Assembly: GCA_027083115.1 (NCBI GenBank)
Contig: JALWQN010000006.1
Location: forward strand, 26,071 to 31,692
Source: Desulfurococcales archaeon
Lineage (GTDB): Archaea; Thermoproteota; Thermoprotei_A; Sulfolobales; NBVN01
DNA length: 5,622 nt
Direction of reading: 5' to 3'
Position numbers and translations under genes: made by a program. The notes under the pieces were generated by a model. It was not told the origin of the DNA, did not search any database, and worked only from the letters and a program-made list of their open reading frames with translations. Positions 1-4,541 of this stretch are shown in pieces (the first letter of the stretch is position 1; every line of letters starts with the position of its first letter).

Positions 1-1
1 T

Positions 2-355
2 GGTGTAGAATTTGGCGGTGGCTTTACTGAACTCGTACTGTGGGTTTTAGGAGCGTTAGTTGTTTTGGGCTCTATAATTCTTTATCTTTTCGTTAGGAAG
101 CATAAGAAAATCGTAGGGGGTGAGTTCTCGGTTAAGACGGGGCTTGATGAGAGGGATTTAATGATTTTAAGTGCTTTACAAGAAGGGGAGAAATCGGTTT
201 CAGAGCTTTCTAGGGTTTTAGGTTTAAATAAGTCAGTTGTTTGGAGAAGGGTTAAGAGATTGAGGAGTTTGGGTTTATTGAACATGAAGGTTGAGAAAGG
301 AAAAACTATCTATGGGCTAACTGAGTTAGGTGCTAAAGCACTGAAGAAGGATTAA
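2..355 (+). CDS. Membrane-anchored winged helix-turn-helix protein, C-terminal part (5' end outside window)
   Basis: The frame is open from the first bases of the window, so the TTG at 65 need not be the start and the gene probably begins upstream. The visible 117 residues contain one hydrophobic segment (LVLWVLGALVVLGSIILYLF, about residues 13-32), then a basic patch (RKHKK) and a winged helix-turn-helix of about 65 residues: a first helix around DLMILSAL, the helix-turn-helix around SVSELSRVLGLNKSVVWRRV, and a wing ending in GKTIYGLTELGAKAL. The positive-inside rule puts the DNA-binding domain in the cytoplasm and any N-terminal part outside. This resembles archaeal membrane-bound MarR/ArsR-like regulators with an external sensor domain, but the sensor part is not visible, so ligand and targets are unknown. 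It converges on feoA; the two stop codons share the TTAA at 352-355. Confidence 0.75.
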   Translation, partial: GVEFGGGFTELVLWVLGALVVLGSIILYLFVRKHKKIVGGEFSVKTGLDERDLMILSALQEGEKSVSELSRVLGLNKSVVWRRVKRLRSLGLLNMKVEKGKTIYGLTELGAKALKKD

Positions 356-588
356 GGTAGGGGCTCAACAAGGATTTTGTCTGCCATACCTCTCCCCAAA
401 GCAAGCATTATGCCGAGCGTCCTGATGGTTATTGGTCCTATCCCTTGATTATTTAAAACCTCAACTATGCTTCCGGGATAAAGTCCCATCTGGTATAGCC
501 TAGCAACCATTAGCCTGCCAGCATCAATCTTTATTATTCGCGCTTTTTTCCCTGCGGGTATTCGAGATAATGGGATTACTGAAGCCAC
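352..588 (-). CDS. feoA: FeoA-family protein (SH3-like, ferrous iron transport accessory)
   Basis: A 78-residue protein, the usual length for FeoA, a small cytoplasmic SH3-like protein that in bacteria supports the ferrous iron transporter FeoB. The family pattern spans the whole length: PLSRIPAGKKARIIKI at the N-terminus, RLYQMGLYPGSIVEVL in the middle, then GPITIRTLGIMLALGRGMADKILV. The start is the GTG at 588-586: GGAGGT at 602-597 is a strong Shine-Dalgarno 8 bases upstream, and the same frame has a TAA just before it, so no longer form is possible. The first 65 bases overlap the 3' end of the DtxR-type gene in another frame, which suggests translational coupling. No feoB is in the window, so this copy may serve a distant FeoB or work with the repressor; that is inference. 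Confidence 0.9.
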   Translation of the reverse strand: MASVIPLSRIPAGKKARIIKIDAGRLMVARLYQMGLYPGSIVEVLNNQGIGPITIRTLGIMLALGRGMADKILVEPLP

Positions 589-1225
589 TGCAATTTACCT
601 CCTTCACAGCTATTGATTTAGATTCATCTAAAGTTAAAATTAATTTTTTACCTTTTTCCGTTTGAAATGTCAATCCAGACTTCCCTTTACCAATTACTTT
701 TATTTTGCAACATGCCCAGCAACCAGCCTTCTTTAGTTTATTAATGACTTCCCTGAATTCTGTGACTAAGCATGTGATTTGATAGCATTTGCCTTCACTG
801 GCCTCATTAAGCGTTAAGGCGTTAGCGCCTTCTTCAATTATGCAGGTGTCTGGATCACCCAATAGCTTGTATATTGAATCAATTATTTCGTCAGGTAAGT
901 GCTCCATATAATGCGCTAGTTCGTGGGATTTGAATGGATTAAAACCTAGTATCTTATTAAGAAAGAGCTCAATTATTCTATGTTTCCTCAGTATTTTAGA
1001 AGCTATATTCATTCCTTTAGAAGTCAGCACTACTCCGTGATAGTGATTCACATTAACTAAGCCTTTGCCTTCAAGCTTCTTTAGGACCTTAGTAACTGTT
1101 GCATCCTTCACCCCTAATTCTCTAGCAATTTGTGAGGTCCTTGCATAACCATGAACCATCTGATACCTGTAAATTGCAAGTAAATAGTCCTCAATTCTTT
1201 CCTTGACCATCCTCGATACCTTCAT
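524..1225 (-). CDS. DtxR/MntR-family metal-dependent transcriptional repressor with C-terminal FeoA-like domain
   Basis: A 233-residue protein. Residues 7-70 form the DtxR-type winged helix-turn-helix (ERIEDYLLAIYR, SQIARELGVKDATVTKVLKKLEGKGLV, HGVVLTSKG). Residues 71-125 are the dimerisation and metal-binding helices. By alignment from memory with DtxR and MntR, the likely ligands are D13, H82, E86, H101, H105, E108 and H109. Position 13 is Asp as in MntR; position 105 is His where DtxR has Cys and MntR has Glu, so the metal (Fe or Mn) cannot be assigned. Residues about 138-211 follow the FeoA/SH3 pattern but carry GCWACC where FeoA has a G-L-x-P-G turn. The tail after 212 overlaps feoA. The ATG at 1225 is preferred because a TATA element (1245-1252) lies about 24 bases upstream, typical of a leaderless archaeal mRNA. 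With metal bound the family represses uptake genes; autoregulation and control of feoA are likely. Confidence 0.88.
   Translation of the reverse strand: MKVSRMVKERIEDYLLAIYRYQMVHGYARTSQIARELGVKDATVTKVLKKLEGKGLVNVNHYHGVVLTSKGMNIASKILRKHRIIELFLNKILGFNPFKSHELAHYMEHLPDEIIDSIYKLLGDPDTCIIEEGANALTLNEASEGKCYQITCLVTEFREVINKLKKAGCWACCKIKVIGKGKSGLTFQTEKGKKLILTLDESKSIAVKEVNCSGFSNPIISNTRREKSANNKD
597..602 (-). promoter_or_regulatory. Shine-Dalgarno of feoA inside the dtxR-like gene
   Basis: The minus strand reads GGAGGT, then 8 bases, then the GTG start of feoA. It lies within the coding sequence of the upstream repressor gene. This allows internal initiation on a bicistronic mRNA and fixes the feoA start. 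Confidence 0.8.
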
Positions 1226-1228
1226 AGG

Positions 1229-1360
1229 TCAAATTGCTTTAGCGCTTAAATAGAGTTCGGGTTCATTGTCACTTTTAAATACTTTTAATTGCTTTTCGTG
1301 GCTCCCCTTCATTGCTCCTGTCCCTGCTTCTGCCCCCGTCCTTTGAGAGTCTCGCTTCAT
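1229..1360 (-). CDS. Small ORF B, 43 residues, unrecognised; coding status doubtful
   Basis: From the ATG at 1360 the minus strand is open for 43 codons and stops at 1229, three bases before the dtxR-like start. The peptide begins MKRDSQRTGAEAGTGAMKGS and ends NEPELYLSAKAI; it is hydrophilic, without membrane segment or known motif. Its ATG overlaps the TGA of small ORF A (ATGA), a spacing common in operons. The frame is also open upstream of the ATG back to about 1410, with a possible TTG start. No good Shine-Dalgarno precedes it, and the dtxR promoter elements lie inside its 3' end. It may be a real small protein, a frameshifted continuation of ORF A, or a chance ORF in a structured, GC-rich, stop-poor stretch. 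I do not recognise a family. Confidence 0.25.
   Translation of the reverse strand: MKRDSQRTGAEAGTGAMKGSHEKQLKVFKSDNEPELYLSAKAI
1238..1249. promoter_or_regulatory. Imperfect palindrome overlapping the dtxR TATA box, candidate operator
   Basis: TTTAGCGCTTAA contains the perfect palindrome AGCGCT (1241-1246), extended by two further matching pairs after one mismatch. It overlaps the TATA element and lies just upstream of the inferred transcription start, where an autoregulating repressor would block TBP or polymerase. It does not match the bacterial DtxR box, and a six-base palindrome can occur by chance. Confidence 0.3.
1245..1252 (-). promoter_or_regulatory. TATA box of the dtxR-like gene
   Basis: The minus strand reads TATTTAAG, centred about 24 bases upstream of the A of the ATG at 1225. 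This places transcription start at or next to the start codon, so the mRNA is probably leaderless. The same spacing is seen for the B3/B4 gene in this window. Confidence 0.55.
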
Positions 1361-1497
1361 TGTCTTAGTCTTACGCAATGCTTCGCTAGGCTCCCTTGAG
1401 CGAAGGGAGGAGCTTCATAGGTCTTGGGCTTCATCCTTATCTCTGTCTCCTCATCGGTTCGTCCACCTAGTTCTCTATATGATATTGGTAGTAACAT
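1357..1497 (-). CDS. Small ORF A, 46 residues, unrecognised; coding status doubtful
   Basis: From the ATG at 1497 the minus strand is open for 46 codons (begins MLLPISYRELGGRTDEETEI) and ends at a TGA that overlaps the ATG of ORF B. An internal ATG at 1434 preceded by an AAGG-type sequence would give a 25-residue form starting MKPKTYEAPPFAQGSLAKHC. The stretch is GC-richer than the neighbouring genes (about 52% over 1321-1440 by hand count). A TATA-like CTTATA ends just before the ATG at 1497, too close to drive leaderless expression from that ATG but suitably placed for an RNA starting near 1475. No family is recognised. A structured non-coding RNA read from the same strand is an equally good explanation. 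Confidence 0.25.
   Translation of the reverse strand: MLLPISYRELGGRTDEETEIRMKPKTYEAPPFAQGSLAKHCVRLRQ
1381..1409 (-). other. Two overlapping, mutually exclusive hairpins
   Basis: CTCCCTT (1391-1397) pairs with AAGGGAG (1403-1409) around a 5-base loop. CTTCGCT (1381-1387) pairs with AGCGAAG (1399-1405) around an 11-base loop. Each stem is a perfect 7-bp match and they share bases 1399-1405, so an RNA could form one or the other but not both. Either strand could carry them; the minus strand is the one upstream of dtxR. Confidence 0.4.
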
Positions 1498-1525
1498 CTA
1501 TAAGTTTGATAAAGCTTAGAGTGCT

Positions 1526-1560
1526 AAAAAGTAATTAAAAACACGAAAAGTAAACAAAAC
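1526..1560 (-). terminator. T-rich terminator region after the aminotransferase gene
   Basis: Starting about 13 bases past the aminotransferase stop, the minus strand carries four runs of four or five T (1556-1559, 1546-1549, 1537-1541, 1526-1530). Archaeal RNA polymerase stops at such T tracts without needing a hairpin. Confidence 0.5.
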
Positions 1561-1572
1561 TCGCAATGGCTT

Positions 1573-2679
1573 TCAGCAAATCATTCCTGAATCCCTAAAG
1601 AATTCCTTAACCCGTACTATAACCTCATTAACTTCCTCGTCTCTTAGTCCGGGATGCATGGGTAACGATAGGACATGATTAGAGGCCTTAACAGAATTAG
1701 GGCAATATACATTTTCACCATATTTTTTGAGTGCTGGTTGCATATGAATTGGTCTAGGATAATGGATTCCTGTCTGTATTCCTGCATCCTGCAAGTATTT
1801 CGACAGTTTATTTCTCAATATGGATCTATTTACCCATATTGTATATTGGTGATAAACATGTTTCGCCCATTTTTTCTGAACAGGTGTTTTAAGGCATCCT
1901 ATGCTAGATAATCCTTCATCATATAATTTGGCTATCTCCCTCCTCCGGGAATTCATTTTGTCAAGCTTCCTAAGTTGGATAAGGCCTAATGCTCCCTGAA
2001 TATTAGTGATCCTGAAATTCCACCCTATCTGTATGTGGTAGTATCTCCTTAATTGTCCGTGGTTCCTGAAGAATTTAACGAAATTAGCTATTTTGTCGTC
2101 ATTAGTAGTTACTGCTCCTCCCTCTCCCATCGTTAAGTTCTTAGTTGCGTAGAAGCTGAACGCACCAGCAATGCCTAAAGTGCCTGTCTTAACTCCTTTA
2201 TATTCCGCCCCATGTGACTGTGCACAGTCTTCAATAACGTAAACGTCATGTTCCTTAGCAGTCTTGATTATTGGATCCATGTCAGCGGGGTGCCCATACA
2301 GATGAACAGGGATTATTGCTTTTGTTCTTGGTGAGATTTTTCTCTCTAAATCTTCATGTGAGATTGTGTATGTGTCCAAATTTATGTCGACAAAAACGGG
2401 TTTGGCTCCTGTAAGTACTACTGTAGAAGCTGTAGCAATGAACGAAAAGTCAGGAACTATAACTTCATCACCTACACCTATGTTTAGGGCTTTAAGAGCT
2501 GTATAGAGAGAAATCGTTCCGTTAGATATCGTTAATGCGTGTTTAACGCCCAAATACTTGCTGAATTCTTTCTCAAACTCATCAACTAACGGTCCGTGGG
2601 CTAAGTAGCCGCTCTCAAGAACTTCTTTAACCGCCTCAATTTCTTCTTTACTTATGTAGGGGGAATTAACTTTAATCAT
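1573..2679 (-). CDS. DegT/DnrJ/EryC1/StrS-family PLP-dependent aminotransferase (probable nucleotide-sugar aminotransferase)
   Basis: At 368 residues this is a full-length fold-type I aminotransferase of the sugar-aminotransferase family, which transfers an amino group (usually from glutamate) to a keto-sugar nucleotide used for surface polysaccharides or N-glycans. Visible hallmarks: the start IKVNSPYISKEEIEAVKEVL, SNGT at 53-56 near the PLP phosphate, VHLYGHPADMDPI at 125-137, EDCAQSHGA at 150-158 with the PLP-contacting Asp151, and SFYATKNLTMGEGG at 175-188 with Lys180 as the Schiff-base lysine. WNFRITNIQGALGLIQL (220-236), HYPRPIHMQPA (307-317) and LSLPMHPGL (338-345) follow as expected. 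All key residues are present. The ATG at 2679 fits the family N-terminus. The exact sugar cannot be read from sequence, and no other sugar-pathway genes flank it, so it may work with a glycan cluster elsewhere. Confidence 0.93.
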   Translation of the reverse strand: MIKVNSPYISKEEIEAVKEVLESGYLAHGPLVDEFEKEFSKYLGVKHALTISNGTISLYTALKALNIGVGDEVIVPDFSFIATASTVVLTGAKPVFVDINLDTYTISHEDLERKISPRTKAIIPVHLYGHPADMDPIIKTAKEHDVYVIEDCAQSHGAEYKGVKTGTLGIAGAFSFYATKNLTMGEGGAVTTNDDKIANFVKFFRNHGQLRRYYHIQIGWNFRITNIQGALGLIQLRKLDKMNSRRREIAKLYDEGLSSIGCLKTPVQKKWAKHVYHQYTIWVNRSILRNKLSKYLQDAGIQTGIHYPRPIHMQPALKKYGENVYCPNSVKASNHVLSLPMHPGLRDEEVNEVIVRVKEFFRDSGMIC

Positions 2680-2710
2680 TCAAACCGACCCTTGTTTATT
2701 AGAGGAACAA

Positions 2711-2739
2711 AATAAAATTCCTTAGGTATTCTCACCTAG
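2711..2739 (-). terminator. Hairpin plus T-rich tract after the B3/B4 gene, possibly also promoter of the aminotransferase gene
   Basis: Directly after the B3/B4 stop the minus strand has AGGT-type arms TAGGT (2738-2734) and ACCTA (2727-2723) separated by six bases, followed by TTTTATT (2717-2711). This looks like a terminator. The same A/T-rich tract lies about 36 bases upstream of the aminotransferase ATG and could act as its TATA element with a leader of about 11 bases; a second A/T stretch at 2695-2702 is an alternative. Confidence 0.4.
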
Positions 2740-3429
2740 TTATTGGTAAACCCTTAGTTTTCTGCATAAGGTTTTTGGATAAAAGGTTGTCACGGCATGA
2801 GCAGCCATGCTGATGGCTTTCCGAATTAATGTTCTCGGGATGCCTTTAACACCGAAAGCCAATAAACCTATGTCTTTAGTGAAGCCAGTTTTTATCAGGT
2901 GCTCAAAACTTATCCAGAAAGGTATTAAAGCAACTATATCGCCATTGCTATCAGAAATTACTACCTCAGAGCCTCTCAATGACCACGTAACGCCTCTATA
3001 GTCTCTGAGCGTTTCTCCCTTAATAGAGTATCTAATGATTAAGGGTTGACTCACTTTACTTAGGTCCACAGCCTTAACAGACACAAAAGTTCTTAAAGTA
3101 ACCGCATCCATAATATCATTTAATGAATTTGTATGTATGCCTCTTTTTCGCAATCCAAGCAGTGTCAGCATGTCTTTGGTGGAGACCCTTGTATGGGGCT
3201 TTAAACCAACTTCAATTATGAAGGTCCGGTATGCAGAGATAAATGGGTGCTTTCTAACGTTAATGACTCTAAGTAATTCCTTAACCTCATTAATTGTTCT
3301 CATCTTGAAAAACTTAGTGTCAATTCTTTTTTCATCAACCATTATACCATTGCAAATCATTCCATCAATAAATAAGTCAAGATTCTTTGAAATCCGCCTA
3401 TCCTGTATTACTTCCAAAATTTCATCCAT
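2740..3429 (-). CDS. B3/B4-domain protein (phenylalanyl-tRNA synthetase beta-subunit-like, free-standing)
   Basis: A 229-residue soluble protein whose middle and C-terminal parts follow the B3/B4 domain otherwise found in the beta subunit of phenylalanyl-tRNA synthetase. Supporting blocks: HPFISAYRTFI at 61-71, the family signature region HTNSLNDIMDAVTLRTFVSV at 99-118 (equivalent to the usual N-x-L-x-D-x-x-N-x-x-S/T-L), then VDLSKVSQPLIIRYSIKGET, VVISDSNGDIVALIPFWIS (156-174) and the closing TGFTKDIGLLAFGV and helix RKAISMAAHAV. In the synthetase this domain carries editing activity against mischarged tyrosine; free-standing versions are widespread in bacteria and archaea with no firmly established role, so trans-editing or amino-acid binding is only inference. 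The ATG at 3429 has a TATA element 24 bases upstream and is probably leaderless. It shares its promoter region with the divergent thioredoxin reductase gene. Confidence 0.8.
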   Translation of the reverse strand: MDEILEVIQDRRISKNLDLFIDGMICNGIMVDEKRIDTKFFKMRTINEVKELLRVINVRKHPFISAYRTFIIEVGLKPHTRVSTKDMLTLLGLRKRGIHTNSLNDIMDAVTLRTFVSVKAVDLSKVSQPLIIRYSIKGETLRDYRGVTWSLRGSEVVISDSNGDIVALIPFWISFEHLIKTGFTKDIGLLAFGVKGIPRTLIRKAISMAAHAVTTFYPKTLCRKLRVYQ

Positions 3430-3486
3430 AAATTATTTGTTAGGAAATCATTTAAACAACGTTAAACAGAAAGTAGGGGGATATGA
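3430..3486. promoter_or_regulatory. Divergent promoter region of the B3/B4 gene and thioredoxin reductase gene
   Basis: The self-complementary TTTAAA at 3451-3456 is about 24 bases from the B3/B4 ATG (3429), right for a leaderless minus-strand start. On the plus strand, the A/T-rich AATTATTT at 3431-3438 would start RNA near 3459, leaving a leader that contains AGGGGG (3475-3480), a Shine-Dalgarno 6 bases before the ATG at 3487. Both genes therefore have separate but interleaved promoters. Confidence 0.5.
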
Positions 3487-4473
3487 ATGCCATTCAGGCT
3501 CTCGATGCCTAAGAGACCAGAGGCTGGTAAGGAATACGATCTCATAATTGTTGGTGCTGGTCCTGCGGGCTTGTCTGCAGGTCTTTATGCAGCCAGATTA
3601 GGATTAAGATCTTTAATTGTTGGTGAGGAGATAGGGGGTGCATTGGCAGATGCTGGTGAAGTGGACGATTACCTAGGCATAATGGCTATTCAGGGCCCAG
3701 AATTGGCAAAGAAATTTGAGGCACATGTTAGAAAATATAAGGTTCCGATAATTAGGGATAAAGTAGTTGGCGTCAAGAAATCGGGTAATTTATTTAGTGT
3801 GAAATTACTCGATGGCACAAACTACTTGTCGAAGGCTCTAATACTTGCTGTAGGTTCCGAAAGAAGGAAGTTAGGAGTTCCTGGAGAGAAAGAATTTAGT
3901 GGGAAAGGAGTCTCATACTGCGCTCCGTGTGATGCACCCCTATTTAAAGGAAAAATAACTGCAGTTGTGGGCGGAGGTAACTCAGCTCTTCAGGCTGCAT
4001 TATTACTGACTGTATACTCTCCCAAAGTATACTTGATACATAGAAGAGATAAATTTAGGGCTTTTCCAATCTATGTTAATAATGTTCTGAAGGAGCAAAG
4101 GATTCAGTTAGTCCTCAACTCTCTTGTAAGGAGGGTTGGGGGTGATAGGAGGGTTAAGTGGGTCGAGATAGAAGATAGATTGTCGGGTGAAGTAAGGAAG
4201 CTTGAGGTTGAGGGGATCGTCATCGAAATAGGCTCAAAACCTCCTAACGAGTTCTTTAAATCCATAGGTCTGACTACAGATAACAAGGGCTACATAATTG
4301 TTGGTCCAGGACAAGAAACAAATATTGAGGGATTATTTGCTGCAGGAGATTGTACTGCAGGCCCTCATAAGAAAAAATTTGACCAGGTAGTAACTGCGGT
4401 AGCGGAGGGCGCAGTAGCAGCACTATCAGCTTACGAGTATATTACTTTAGGGGCTATAGAGGTGAATTACTGA
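3487..4473 (+). CDS. trxB: Thioredoxin reductase (FAD/NADPH-dependent, low-molecular-weight type)
   Basis: This 328-residue cytoplasmic flavoprotein would reduce thioredoxin-like disulfide proteins with NAD(P)H. The FAD-binding GAGPAG is at 23-28 after the strand YDLIIVG. AVGSERRKLGVPGE (121-134) is the family's second FAD-side motif. The redox-active pair is C145 and C148 in SYCAPCDAPLF. The NADPH domain has GGGNSA (162-167) and the arginine-rich HRRDKFRA (185-192), which suggests NADPH preference. NIEGLFAAGDCTAGPHKKKFDQVVTAVAEGAVAA (279-312) is the C-terminal FAD motif with GDC. Length and order match the bacterial/archaeal type. The ATG at 3487 has AGGGGG 6 bases upstream; a second ATG at residue 7 is possible but the Shine-Dalgarno favours the first. 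Some archaeal homologues do not act on thioredoxin, so the electron acceptor is inferred. Confidence 0.95.
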   Translation: MPFRLSMPKRPEAGKEYDLIIVGAGPAGLSAGLYAARLGLRSLIVGEEIGGALADAGEVDDYLGIMAIQGPELAKKFEAHVRKYKVPIIRDKVVGVKKSGNLFSVKLLDGTNYLSKALILAVGSERRKLGVPGEKEFSGKGVSYCAPCDAPLFKGKITAVVGGGNSALQAALLLTVYSPKVYLIHRRDKFRAFPIYVNNVLKEQRIQLVLNSLVRRVGGDRRVKWVEIEDRLSGEVRKLEVEGIVIEIGSKPPNEFFKSIGLTTDNKGYIIVGPGQETNIEGLFAAGDCTAGPHKKKFDQVVTAVAEGAVAALSAYEYITLGAIEVNY

Positions 4474-4541
4474 CCCTATTACTGTAGCTCGTGTGCTGGC
4501 TAACCCAGTGATATGTGAGGCTGCTCTAGAGGGTAATAATC
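4474..4541 (+). other. Intergenic spacer, trxB to ASCH gene
   Basis: Sixty-eight bases, with no clear promoter or T tract, so the two genes may be co-transcribed. GAGGG at 4529-4533 is 8 bases before the GTG at 4542 and serves as its Shine-Dalgarno. A weak CTGG/CCAG hairpin lies near 4495-4508. A short open frame (GTG at 4493 to a stop at 4594, 33 codons) overlaps the ASCH start and is not called. Confidence 0.4.

Larger units (their letters stand above)
1226..1572. other. 347-base stretch without a recognised gene, containing a GC-rich, purine-biased segment
   Basis: The part from about 1300 to 1480 is roughly 52% GC against about 40% or less nearby, and the minus strand is strongly purine-rich (for example GGACGGGGGCAGAAGCAGGG near 1341-1322). 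It holds small ORFs A and B, two mutually exclusive 7-bp hairpins (1381-1409), five copies of the word ATGAAG on the minus strand and, at the left edge, the dtxR promoter. The right edge (1526-1560) is A/T-rich and looks like the terminator of the aminotransferase gene. I found no tRNA, no RNase P or SRP RNA signature, no box C/D pair and no transposon ends. Confidence 0.5.

Noticed and set aside
524..600. A single DtxR-FeoA fusion gene broken by a frameshift
   Set aside because: The feoA frame has a TAA just before its GTG and its own strong Shine-Dalgarno, and the repressor already has a FeoA-like domain in place; two overlapping genes fit better.
1226..1500. RNase P RNA, SRP RNA or box C/D RNA on the minus strand
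   Set aside because: No conserved RNase P or SRP core motifs are visible, and there is no CTGA on the minus strand in this stretch to serve as a D box.
1226..1572. Insertion sequence or MITE
   Set aside because: No convincing terminal inverted repeats or target-site duplication could be found; only short matches such as TTTAGC and GCTAAA at the edges.
1675..1911. Plus-strand open frame of 78 codons
   Set aside because: It lies entirely antisense to the aminotransferase gene, has a cysteine- and aromatic-rich composition without a domain, and is best read as a shadow.
3137..3547. Plus-strand open frame of 136 codons across the divergent promoter
   Set aside because: It is antisense to the B3/B4 gene and runs out of frame into trxB; both of those have clear family matches.
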